Shown here: piece by piece, positions 33,560-40,860 of the stretch
Layout of the letters: every line of letters starts with the position of its first letter
How positions within the stretch are numbered: position 1 is the first letter of the stretch
From: Candidatus Sphingomonas colombiensis
GTDB lineage: Bacteria > Pseudomonadota > Alphaproteobacteria > Sphingomonadales > Sphingomonadaceae
Length of the DNA stretch: 64,000 nt
Direction: 5' to 3'
Assembly (NCBI GenBank): GCA_029202845.1
Contig: CP119315.1
Coordinates: 627,501-691,500 of the forward strand
The notes under the pieces: generated by a model
Seen by the model: the letters and a program-made list of their open reading frames with translations, nothing else
What the model was told of the DNA's origin: nothing
Database searches by the model: none
Position numbers and translations under genes: made by a program

Positions 33560-34948
33560 ATGCGTAGCCTCGCCCTCCTCTCCGCCCTGTTGCTGGCATC
33601 CGCCGCGACGGCGCAGACCATGCCGGCAACCCCGCTCAAGGCGCCGCCGCAACAGCCGGCCGCCCAGGCGCCGGGCGGCGCCCCGCCACCGCTGGAAGTT
33701 TCCGTGACCGGCGGCATTTCCGCACCGATGCCGATCGCCATCCCGGCGATGCCGACGACGCAGGTGACGCAGACTCCGGCGGGGATGACCGACGCGCTCG
33801 GCCGCCAGCTTGCCGAAATCGTCACCAACGATCTCAAGAACTCCGGGTTGTTCAACCCGCTGCCGCCAGCGCAACTGCGCACGGTGATGTTCCCGGAAGT
33901 GACCGCGCCCGCTTTCTCTTATTGGGGCGGCTCGGGCGCGCAGGCGCTGGTGCAGGGCTTCGTCCGCGCCAATGGCGATGGCACGCTGACGGTAGGCTGC
34001 TACCTCTATGACGTTTCGGCACAGACCGAGCTGATGCGGCAGGGCTTCGTCGTGCCGCCATCCGACTGGCGCCGCGCGGGGCATAAATGCGCCGACATGG
34101 TGTACACCCGCCTGACCGGCGAAGGACCGTATTTCGACAGCCGCGTCGTCTATGTCTCAGAAACCGGGCCGAAGGCGCGCCGTACCAAGCGGCTGGCGAT
34201 CATGGATCAGGATGGCGCCAACCATCGCTTCCTGACCAACGGACAGTCGATCGTGCTGACCCCGCGCTTCGCGCCGAACCAGCAGTCGATCGTCTATATG
34301 AGCTTCGTCAACGACAAGCCGGCGATCTACGTCTATAATCTGGGTTCCGGCACGCAGCATCTGGTCACGTCGACCGAACGGCTGACCTTCGCCCCGCGTT
34401 TCTCGCCGGACGGGCGGTGGATCATCTTCTCCATGTCGAGCGGCGCGACCACCAATATCTATCGCGTGCCGGCCAGCGGCGGCACGCCGGAACGCCTGAC
34501 CAATTCGCCGGGGATCAGCACCGGCGGCAGCTATTCGCCGGACGGATCGCGGATCGTGTTCGAAAGCGATCGCTCCGGCAGCCAGCAGCTCTATGTGATG
34601 AACGCGGACGGATCGAATCAGCAGCGGATCAGCTTCGGCGGCGGCCGCTATGCCACGCCGGTATGGAGCCCACGCGGCGACCTGATCGCCTTTACCAAAA
34701 TGGCTGGCCCGTTCCGCATCGGCGTGATGAGCCCGAACGGATCGGGCGAAAAGCTGCTGACCAATTCATGGCAGGACGAAGGACCGAGCTGGTCGCCCAA
34801 CGGGCGCGTGCTGATGTTCTTCCGTCAGGGCCAGGGCAATGCCGGCAAGGCTGATCTGTGGTCGGTCGATCTGACCGGCGTGAACGAACGCCGCGTGCCG
34901 ACCCCGCTCGACGGATCCGATCCGGGCTGGGGACCGCTTCGCCCTTGA
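33560..34948 (+). CDS. tolB: Tol-Pal system beta-propeller protein TolB
   Basis: A 462-residue periplasmic TolB. After the signal peptide (LALLSALLLASAATAQ) comes an unusual proline/alanine-rich linker (about 20-50) before the D1 domain (LAEIVTNDLKNSGLFNPL), then the six-bladed propeller with repeated FSPDGRWIIF, YSPDGSRIVFESDRSG and WSPRGDLIAF WD-like blades. TolB connects Pal and TolA. Start ATG 33560, with an AAAGGAAAGG site. The reading frame extends upstream into the tolA end without conservation. Confidence 0.95.
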   Translation: MRSLALLSALLLASAATAQTMPATPLKAPPQQPAAQAPGGAPPPLEVSVTGGISAPMPIAIPAMPTTQVTQTPAGMTDALGRQLAEIVTNDLKNSGLFNPLPPAQLRTVMFPEVTAPAFSYWGGSGAQALVQGFVRANGDGTLTVGCYLYDVSAQTELMRQGFVVPPSDWRRAGHKCADMVYTRLTGEGPYFDSRVVYVSETGPKARRTKRLAIMDQDGANHRFLTNGQSIVLTPRFAPNQQSIVYMSFVNDKPAIYVYNLGSGTQHLVTSTERLTFAPRFSPDGRWIIFSMSSGATTNIYRVPASGGTPERLTNSPGISTGGSYSPDGSRIVFESDRSGSQQLYVMNADGSNQQRISFGGGRYATPVWSPRGDLIAFTKMAGPFRIGVMSPNGSGEKLLTNSWQDEGPSWSPNGRVLMFFRQGQGNAGKADLWSVDLTGVNERRVPTPLDGSDPGWGPLRP

Positions 34949-34994
34949 ACTTTCCGCAAGGGCACGGAACAAGGTCTTTTTGGGAGATACTATC

Positions 34995-35519
34995 ATGGCT
35001 AGACTGACAACCACGTTGCTGATGGCAACGGCATTGGTGGCAACCGCCGCCTGCTCGAAGAAGCGCCCCGAGGTGCTGCCCCCCGCCCCTGGCCCCGCGC
35101 CGGAGCAGACGCAGCCGACCGGTCCGCAGGGCCCCGTGGGCGATGCCGTCGTTCCCGGCTCGGCAGCCGATTTCAAGCGTTCGGTGACGAGCGACACGGT
35201 GCATTTCGGGCTCGACATGTCGGACGTCGACGATCAGGCGCGTTCGATCCTCGACACGCAGGTCCAGTGGCTCAGCCGCTATCCGAACGTCCGCGTTACC
35301 GTGGAAGGCCATTGCGACGAGCGCGGCACCCGCGAATACAACCTCGCGCTGGGCGATCGCCGCGCCAATGCGGCGAAGAACTATCTCGCCAGCCGTGGCG
35401 TCGATGCCTCGCGCATCACCACGATCAGCTACGGCAAGGAGCGTCCGATCGCGCTCGGTTCCGATGAAGGCGCCTGGGCGCAGAACCGTCGCGCCGTCAC
35501 GGTGGTGCTGAGCCAGTAA
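34995..35519 (+). CDS. pal: Peptidoglycan-associated lipoprotein Pal
   Basis: A 174-residue outer-membrane lipoprotein: lipobox T-A-A-C with C20, a short proline-rich linker, and a C-terminal OmpA-like peptidoglycan-binding domain. The latter has the canonical VTVEGHCDERGTREYNLALG (aspartate and arginine for diaminopimelate contact) and RRAVTVVLSQ at the end. It anchors the outer membrane to peptidoglycan and is redistributed by the Tol motor. Start ATG 34995 after GGGAGA. It ends the operon; a strong stem-loop follows. The usual alphaproteobacterial companion cpoB/ybgF is not found after it. Confidence 0.96.
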   Translation: MARLTTTLLMATALVATAACSKKRPEVLPPAPGPAPEQTQPTGPQGPVGDAVVPGSAADFKRSVTSDTVHFGLDMSDVDDQARSILDTQVQWLSRYPNVRVTVEGHCDERGTREYNLALGDRRANAAKNYLASRGVDASRITTISYGKERPIALGSDEGAWAQNRRAVTVVLSQ

Positions 35520-35527
35520 GGCATTTC

Positions 35528-35561
35528 GCGACCGGCGGCGCGAGATATCGCCGCCGGTCGC
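35528..35561 (+). terminator. Terminator of the tol-pal operon
   Basis: GCGACCGGCGGC (35528-35539) pairs perfectly with GCCGCCGGTCGC (35550-35561) over a 10-nt loop, starting 9 nt after the pal stop; followed by ATTTGC. Confidence 0.7.
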
Positions 35562-35620
35562 ATTTGCATCGCGCGCGCCGATGCGGAATGCTCGCTCCCG
35601 ACAATTGGGGGGGAAGCGGC

Positions 35621-36409
35621 ATGAAGGCGATTTTCATCACCGGCGGCGCATCGGGCATCGGGCGCGCGGTGGCCATCCTGTTCGCCGCGCGCGGCTGGCG
35701 CGTCGGCCTTGCGGATATCGATGCGGCCGGGCTGGCCGCTACCGCGGCGATGCTGCCGGCGGACCGCACTTCCACCCATATCCTCGACGTGCGCGACATG
35801 GCCGCGTGGGAAGGCGCGCTGGCCGCCTTTACCGCCACCAGCGGCGGCCAGCTCGACGTGCTGTTCAACAACGCCGGGATCGGCCAGGGCGGCCCGTTCG
35901 GAACGATCGACCAGGCGTCGCTCGATCGCGTGATCGACATCAACTTTCGCGGCGTGTCTTATGGTGCGCGCGCCGCCTATCCGTATCTCAGGGCGACGCC
36001 GGGATCGTGCCTGCTAAACACCGCGTCAGCCTCCGCAATCTATGGCTCGCCCGGCCTATCGCTCTATTCCGCGACCAAATTCGCGGTGCGCGGGCTGACC
36101 GAGGCGCTCGACGGCGAATGGGCGCCCGATGATATCCGGGTGCGCGATCTGATGCCCGCGTTCATCGATACCGCAATCCTCGATGCGGGGATCGCCGGCA
36201 CCAACCGCACCGCGCGGGATGCGGTGATCGCGGGGGGCTATGAATTCACCCCCGTGGAAACGGTCGCGCAGGCGGCATGGGATGCCGTGCACGGCGATCG
36301 CCTCCACACCGTGATCGGCAAGACCGGCCACCGCCTCGCCTTCGCCGCGCGGTGGATGCCGGGGCGGCTGCGCCGGATGATGCGCGCGGGTGCGCTCGGC
36401 CGTGAGTGA
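35621..36409 (+). CDS. Short-chain dehydrogenase/reductase (SDR)
   Basis: A 262-residue classical SDR: cofactor motif TGGASGIG (residues 7-14), NNAG in the middle, catalytic serine in LNTASASAIYG and the YSATK tyrosine/lysine pair. The acidic residue after beta-2 (LADID) suggests NAD preference. The substrate is unknown. A C-terminal extension (TGHRLAFAARWMPGRLRRMMR) is typical of SDRs annotated as membrane-associated fatty-acid or sterol-like dehydrogenases. Start ATG 35621 follows a GGGGGGAAG stretch. Confidence 0.88.
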   Translation: MKAIFITGGASGIGRAVAILFAARGWRVGLADIDAAGLAATAAMLPADRTSTHILDVRDMAAWEGALAAFTATSGGQLDVLFNNAGIGQGGPFGTIDQASLDRVIDINFRGVSYGARAAYPYLRATPGSCLLNTASASAIYGSPGLSLYSATKFAVRGLTEALDGEWAPDDIRVRDLMPAFIDTAILDAGIAGTNRTARDAVIAGGYEFTPVETVAQAAWDAVHGDRLHTVIGKTGHRLAFAARWMPGRLRRMMRAGALGRE

Positions 36410-36411
36410 CG

Positions 36412-36708
36412 TCAGCCGTCGAGGATCGAATCGATCGCCTCGGCCAGTTCCACGTCGCGCGTGGACAGGCCGCCGGCATCATGCGTGGTGAGCAATATCT
36501 CCACCCGGTTCCACACATTGGTCCATTCGGGATGATGATCCATCTTCTCCGCGATCAGCGCGACCTGCGTCATGAAGCCGAACGCCTCCGCGAAATCGGT
36601 GAAGACGATCGAGCGGGTGATCGCATCGCGCGCCTCGTCATAATCCCAATCGGACAGGCCATCGAGCGCGTCCGCCCGTTCCGCCTCGCTCAGCGCCTCG
36701 ATCATCAT
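36412..36708 (-). CDS. phhB: Pterin-4a-carbinolamine dehydratase
   Basis: A 98-residue dehydratase that recycles tetrahydropterin after aromatic amino acid hydroxylation. The active-site block EKMDHHPEWTNVWNRVEI, with the catalytic histidines, is at about residues 54-71, and the C-terminal THDAGGLSTRDVELA is canonical. The partner phenylalanine hydroxylase gene is not in the window. Two consecutive ATGs (36708 and 36705) follow an AGGAGGG site; either may be used. Its stop is 2 bp from the convergent SDR stop. Confidence 0.95.
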   Translation of the reverse strand: MMIEALSEAERADALDGLSDWDYDEARDAITRSIVFTDFAEAFGFMTQVALIAEKMDHHPEWTNVWNRVEILLTTHDAGGLSTRDVELAEAIDSILDG

Positions 36709-36740
36709 GCCCTCCTTGCCGCCTGTGGCGAGGCACGGGT

Positions 36741-37163
36741 ATGGCGATAGCGATGAACGGGCAAGAGGTGATGGGCGCGGCGCCCTCGGCGGACGCGATC
36801 GAGGCGCATGCGCGGGCGGTGATCGCGCGCCTGCCCGCGCAGTTCCGCGTGCATCTGGGCGACATCGTGCTCGCGGTGGAGGAATTCGCCGACGACGAGA
36901 CGCTGTCGGCGATGGGGATCGAGCATCCGCTCGATCTCACCGGCCTGTATCACGGGCGCCCGCTGGGCGAGAAATCCTCGCTCGATTCGGGCGGCCTGCC
37001 CGATCGCATCTTCCTCTATCGCCAGCCGATCCTCGCCGAATGGTGCGAAACCGGGGTGCGGCTCGACGATCTCGTCGCGCATGTGACGATCCATGAGATC
37101 GGCCATCATTTCGGCCTGTCCGACGACGACATGCACGCGCTGGAAGACGCGGTGACGGATTGA
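36741..37163 (+). CDS. Zincin-like metallopeptidase family protein (HExxH)
   Basis: A 140-residue protein of the PF06262/DUF1025 zincin-like family. The helix VTIHEIGHHFGLSDDDMHALEDA near the C-terminus carries the HExxH zinc motif (H-E-I-G-H), followed at typical distance by the acidic D/E residues of the family. The fold is a minimal metzincin. Activity has not been shown for most members, so proteolysis is inferred. It overlaps the TTG start of ccmA by 4 bp (TTGA), implying co-translation. That pairing (zincin then ccmA) recurs in alphaproteobacteria to my recollection. Confidence 0.85.
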   Translation: MAIAMNGQEVMGAAPSADAIEAHARAVIARLPAQFRVHLGDIVLAVEEFADDETLSAMGIEHPLDLTGLYHGRPLGEKSSLDSGGLPDRIFLYRQPILAEWCETGVRLDDLVAHVTIHEIGHHFGLSDDDMHALEDAVTD

Positions 37164-37738
37164 GCGCGCGGCTCGCGTTCTCCGGCGTTGCCTGCTCCCG
37201 GCGCGGACGGACGCTGTTCGAGCAATTGTCGTTCGCGCTCGAGGCGGGTGAGGCGCTGATCGTGACCGGGCCGAACGGGGCGGGCAAATCGAGCCTGATC
37301 CGCGTCGCCGCGGGCCTGCTCGCGCCCGCCGCGGGCAGCGTTTCCCATGATGGCGCGCGCGCGTTACTCGCGGAGGCGGCGGCGCTGGACGCGGAGCGCG
37401 ATGTTACCGCCGCGCTGACCTTTTGGGCACGGCTCGACGAGCGGCCCGCGCCCGAAACGCGCGTCGCCGCCGCGCTAGACACGCTCGATCTCTCAGGGCT
37501 GGCGGACGTGCCGGTGCGCCTGCTCTCGACCGGGCAGCGCCGCCGCGTCGGCTTTGCGCGCGTGCTGGCGAGCAAGGCGATGATCTGGCTGCTCGACGAA
37601 CCCGCCAACGGCCTGGACACCGCCGCCGTCTCGCGGCTGGAGAATGCGATCGCCGCACATCGGGCGCGTGGCGGTGTCGCCGTGATCGCGACCCACCAGC
37701 CGCTCGCGCTGGCGGACGCAGAGGAGCTACGATTGTGA
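37160..37738 (+). CDS. ccmA: Heme exporter ATP-binding protein CcmA
   Basis: A 192-residue ABC ATPase of the cytochrome c maturation system I. Walker A is GPNGAGKSS (37-45), the signature LSTGQ is at 122-126, Walker B WLLDEPANGLD at 143-153 and the switch histidine lies in IATHQP. With CcmB, CcmC and CcmD it releases heme-loaded CcmE on the periplasmic side. It starts with TTG at 37160, overlapping the upstream zincin gene. Its stop is followed by a 230-bp gap before ccmB, which is unusual because ccmA and ccmB are normally adjacent or overlapping. Confidence 0.92.
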   Translation: MSARLAFSGVACSRRGRTLFEQLSFALEAGEALIVTGPNGAGKSSLIRVAAGLLAPAAGSVSHDGARALLAEAAALDAERDVTAALTFWARLDERPAPETRVAAALDTLDLSGLADVPVRLLSTGQRRRVGFARVLASKAMIWLLDEPANGLDTAAVSRLENAIAAHRARGGVAVIATHQPLALADAEELRL

Positions 37739-37977
37739 GCGCCCGCCCGCCAAGGCTCGACGCGGCAGTGACCCGCTCACCCGCATCCACCGCGCCGTCA
37801 CCCATGGCCTGCGCCGAACGCACCATAGGAACACCGAGCAGCCATGCCGGAAGAGTGGCGCGCCTGATCCTGCCAATATTTCCGCCCATCCAGCCTCGTG
37901 CCGCGCGCACCGTCACCGCGGCACCTGTGCCAGCGGTGCCCCGGCATGACGAAAAATTCCGCGAGGCATGGCGATGA
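37735..37977 (+). CDS. Doubtful 80-codon ORF bridging ccmA and ccmB
   Basis: From GTG 37735 (overlapping the ccmA stop as GTGA) an open frame runs to TGA 37975-37977 (overlapping a ccmB ATG as ATGA). The translation (beginning VSARPPRLDAAVTRS, then PMACAERTIGTPSSHAGRV and LILPIFPPIQPRAA) is Arg/Pro/Ala-rich, shows no domain and could be chance in GC-rich DNA. The exact 4-bp overlaps on both sides are what made me record it. An inserted non-coding spacer is the main alternative. Confidence 0.2.
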   Translation: MSARPPRLDAAVTRSPASTAPSPMACAERTIGTPSSHAGRVARLILPIFPPIQPRAARTVTAAPVPAVPRHDEKFREAWR

Positions 37978-38609
37978 CCGCGCTGATCCTGCGCGACCTG
38001 CGCCGCGCCTATACCTCCGGCGGGGCGACACTGATCGTAGCTTTCTTCCTGCTGGTCGCGATCCTGTTTCCGTTCGCGGTGGGGCCGGATCAGAAATTGC
38101 TCGCGCGGATCGGTGGCGGAGTGATCTGGGCGGCGGCATTGCTCGCCGCGTTGCTCCCGGTCGAGCGGCTGGTCGGCCCCGATCTAGATTCGGGGACGAT
38201 CGACCAGTTCGCGGTGCGCGGGCTATCCCCCACCACGATCGCCGCCGCCAAGATCGCCGCGCACTGGCTCGCCTTCGCACCGCCATTGATGGCCGCGACC
38301 ATCGCCGCCGCCGGCCTGCTTGATCTTTCGGGGGCGACACTGCTGCGGGTGGAGATCGGGCTCGCGCTAGGCACGCCGGGCCTCGCCGCGCTGGCAGTGG
38401 TGACCGCCGCGCTGGTCGCGGGGCTGCGCGGCGCGGGCGCGATCGCCGGGCTTGTCATGCTGCCGCTCGCCATTCCGCTGCTGATCTTCGGCGCGGGCGC
38501 GATCGAGGGCGGCGTTGGCGGGCTCAAGCTGCTCGCGGCGACCAGCCTGCTGATCGTCGCGGGTGCGCCGTTCATCGCCGGCGCGGCGATCCGCGCGGGG
38601 ATGGAGTGA
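37968..38609 (+). CDS. ccmB: Heme exporter membrane protein CcmB
   Basis: A 213-residue integral membrane protein with six predicted helices. It has the CcmB lead (ALILRDLRRAYTSGGATLIVAFFLLVAILFPFAVG) and the conserved loop LVGPDLDSGTIDQFAVRGLSP with its KIAAHWLAF continuation. It is the permease partner of CcmA. ATG 37974 is possible in place of 37968; a GCGAGGC site is upstream. Its stop overlaps the GTG of the TSUP gene (GTGA). The next usual gene, ccmC, does not follow, so the ccm cluster is split in this genome. Confidence 0.9.
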   Translation: MAMTALILRDLRRAYTSGGATLIVAFFLLVAILFPFAVGPDQKLLARIGGGVIWAAALLAALLPVERLVGPDLDSGTIDQFAVRGLSPTTIAAAKIAAHWLAFAPPLMAATIAAAGLLDLSGATLLRVEIGLALGTPGLAALAVVTAALVAGLRGAGAIAGLVMLPLAIPLLIFGAGAIEGGVGGLKLLAATSLLIVAGAPFIAGAAIRAGME

Positions 38610-39373
38610 CCGCAAGCGCGGACCTCGCTCCGATCGCATTGGCGGCGGGCGCGGGCTTCATCGGCGGCACGATGAACGCGCTGGCCGGCGGCGGCACCTT
38701 CGCCACCCTGCCCGCATTGCTCGCGCTCGGGCTGCCCGCCAATATCGCCAACGCCACATCGAACGCGGCGCTGATGCCGGGCGCGGCGACGAGCGCCTGG
38801 GCGATGCGCGACGAACTCCAGCCGCTCGGCGGCGTGAGCATCCGGACGCTCGCGGCGATCATGGCCGTCGCCGGATTTGCCGGCAGCGTGCTGCTGGTGC
38901 TGACGCCGAGCCGCGCGTTCGACCTGATCATCCCATGGCTGTTGCTCTATGCCTTCATTGTGCTGGCCTGGGGCAAGAACGCCGCCGCCTGGCTGCGCGC
39001 GCGGGTGTCGATCGGCCCGCGCACGCTGATGACGACGCAGGGGCTGCTTGGCATCTATGGCGGCTACTTCGGCGGCGGCGTGGGGCTGATGATGATGGCG
39101 ACCTATGGCCTGCTGGTCGGCCATTCCCCGCGCGAGATGTTCGCGCCGCGCACGCTGATGCTGGCCACAGCCAATGCGGCGGCGGCGATCGTTTTCGTGA
39201 GCACGGGGATGATCGCTTGGGCTGCATGCGTGCCGATGCTGATCGGATCGATCATCGGCGGCTGGATCGGCGCGCATGTCGGCAAGCGGCTGCCGCACGG
39301 TGCGGTACGCGTGTGGACGCTGCTGGTGACGGGGGCGACGACGCTCGTGTTTTTCTGGCGCGCCTATCACTGA
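38606..39373 (+). CDS. TSUP family anion exporter (TauE/SafE-like)
   Basis: A 255-residue polytopic protein of the sulfite exporter TauE/SafE (TSUP) family. It has two repeated halves, each with the glycine-rich helix signature: GAGFIGGTMNALAGGGTFATLPALL near the start and LLGIYGGYFGGGVGLMMMATYGLL in the middle. About seven transmembrane segments. Such proteins export sulfite, sulfoacetate or related organosulfonates. It starts with GTG overlapping ccmB, and sits just before a cytochrome b and a sulfite-oxidase-fold protein, which supports a sulfur-oxyanion substrate (inference). Confidence 0.88.
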   Translation: MTASADLAPIALAAGAGFIGGTMNALAGGGTFATLPALLALGLPANIANATSNAALMPGAATSAWAMRDELQPLGGVSIRTLAAIMAVAGFAGSVLLVLTPSRAFDLIIPWLLLYAFIVLAWGKNAAAWLRARVSIGPRTLMTTQGLLGIYGGYFGGGVGLMMMATYGLLVGHSPREMFAPRTLMLATANAAAAIVFVSTGMIAWAACVPMLIGSIIGGWIGAHVGKRLPHGAVRVWTLLVTGATTLVFFWRAYH

Positions 39374-39392
39374 CGGCGTATCCTCGCGGGCG

Positions 39393-40100
39393 ATGGCCGA
39401 TCCAGCCCTGCCCGGCGAGCGCCTCTACCGCCACCGCCTCCCGACCCGGCTGTGGCATTGGATCAACGCAATCGCGGTGTTCATCCTGATCGGCAGCGGG
39501 CTGGGCATCTCCAACGCGCATCCCCGGCTCTATTGGGGGCAATATGGCGCGAATTTCGATCACGCCTGGGCGCAACTGCCGCATTTTCCCGCGTGGCTGA
39601 CGATCCCGGCCAATTACAATCTCGCGCTGTCGCGGCGCTGGCATCTGTTCTTCGCGCTGGTGCTGGCGTTCGGGCTGCTCGGTTACATGATCGCGAGCCT
39701 GCTCAACCGCCATTTCCAGCGCGATCTGCGGGTGCGCGCGGGCGATGTCGCGCCGCGCCATATATGGGCCGATATCAGCGCGCATCTCGCCTTCCGTTTT
39801 CACGATCCGGAACGGCCGGGCGCATATAACGTGCTGCAGAAGCTCAGCTATGTCGCGGTGATCTTCATCCTGCTGCCGCTCGTGATCCTCACCGGGCTGA
39901 CGCTCTCCCCCGGCATGGACGCGGCATGGCCATGGCTGCTCGATCTGTTCGGCGGCCGGCAATCAGCGCGCTCGCTGCATTTCATCGCGATGGCGACAAT
40001 CTCCGGCTTCATCGTGATCCACCTGACGCTCGTCATCCTCGCCGGCGCGTGGAACGAGGTGCGATCGATGCTGACCGGCTGGTGGCGGGTGCCGGAATGA
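39393..40100 (+). CDS. Membrane-bound di-heme cytochrome b
   Basis: A 235-residue cytochrome b of the Ni-hydrogenase-type b subunit/thiosulfate reductase gamma (PF01292) family. Four to five membrane helices carry paired histidines: RLPTRLWHWINAIAVFILIGSG (H in LWHW), SRRWHLFFALVLAFGLLGY, SARSLHFIAMATISGFIVIHL. It passes electrons between the quinone pool and a periplasmic partner. Its stop overlaps the start of the molybdopterin protein downstream (ATGA), making the pair a likely complex. Confidence 0.9.
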   Translation: MADPALPGERLYRHRLPTRLWHWINAIAVFILIGSGLGISNAHPRLYWGQYGANFDHAWAQLPHFPAWLTIPANYNLALSRRWHLFFALVLAFGLLGYMIASLLNRHFQRDLRVRAGDVAPRHIWADISAHLAFRFHDPERPGAYNVLQKLSYVAVIFILLPLVILTGLTLSPGMDAAWPWLLDLFGGRQSARSLHFIAMATISGFIVIHLTLVILAGAWNEVRSMLTGWWRVPE

Positions 40101-40843
40101 CGCTGATCACGCGCCGCAGCCTGATCGTCGGCGCGCCGGCATTGCTCGCGGGATGCGATCAGATCGTGCAAAATCCCACCGCGCGCGCAATCCTGTTCAA
40201 GGGCGAGGACATGCATCGCGGGCTGCAACGCGCGCTGACCGATCGCGCCGCGCTCGCGCCCGAGTTTCGCGCGGATCAGCGCTCGCCGTTCTTCCGCCCG
40301 AACGGCACGAGCGATCCCGGAACGCCGGAATATGCCGCGCTCGCCGCCGGGCGCTTCGCCGACTGGCGGCTGCAGGTTGGCGGGCTGGTCGCGCGGCCGC
40401 TGGCGCTCTCACTCGCGGATCTCGCCCAGCTTCCCAATCGCGCGCAGATCACGCGCCACGATTGCGTGGAAGGGTGGAGCGCGATCGCCAAATGGCAGGG
40501 GCCGATGCTTGGCAGCGTGCTGAAAGCGGCCGGCCTGCGCGATGCGGCACGCTATATCGTCTTCACCTGCGCCGATCTGTTCGGCGGCGAGCATTATTAC
40601 GAATCGATCGACCTGATCGATGCCTTTCACCCGCAGACGATTCTCGCATGGGCGCTGAACGATCGGATGCTGCCGGTGATGAACGGCGCGCCATGCCGGC
40701 TGCGCGTCGAGCGCCAGCTCGGTTACAAACACGCCAAATATCTGATGCGGCTCGATGCGGTCGCCAGCCTCTCCGGGATCGGCAAGGGCCAGGGCGGCTA
40801 TTGGGAAGATAATGTCGATTACGACTGGTATGCCGGCATCTGA
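40097..40843 (+). CDS. Molybdopterin-dependent oxidoreductase, sulfite oxidase fold
   Basis: A 248-residue protein of the oxidoreductase molybdopterin-binding family (PF00174). The N-terminus MTLITRRSLIVGAPALLAGC has both a twin-arginine motif (RRS) and a lipobox-like LLAGC, suggesting Tat export and lipid anchoring. The molybdenum-ligating cysteine lies in RHDCVEGWSAIAKWQGPML, and MNGAPCRLRVERQLGYKHAK binds the cofactor phosphate. It lacks the dimerisation domain of true sulfite oxidases, as do YedY/MsrP-type enzymes. Coupled by a 4-bp overlap to the cytochrome b gene. The substrate is unproven; sulfite or a sulfoxide are candidates. Confidence 0.9.
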   Translation: MTLITRRSLIVGAPALLAGCDQIVQNPTARAILFKGEDMHRGLQRALTDRAALAPEFRADQRSPFFRPNGTSDPGTPEYAALAAGRFADWRLQVGGLVARPLALSLADLAQLPNRAQITRHDCVEGWSAIAKWQGPMLGSVLKAAGLRDAARYIVFTCADLFGGEHYYESIDLIDAFHPQTILAWALNDRMLPVMNGAPCRLRVERQLGYKHAKYLMRLDAVASLSGIGKGQGGYWEDNVDYDWYAGI

Positions 40844-40860
40844 TTGTTAGTCTGCCGCCC

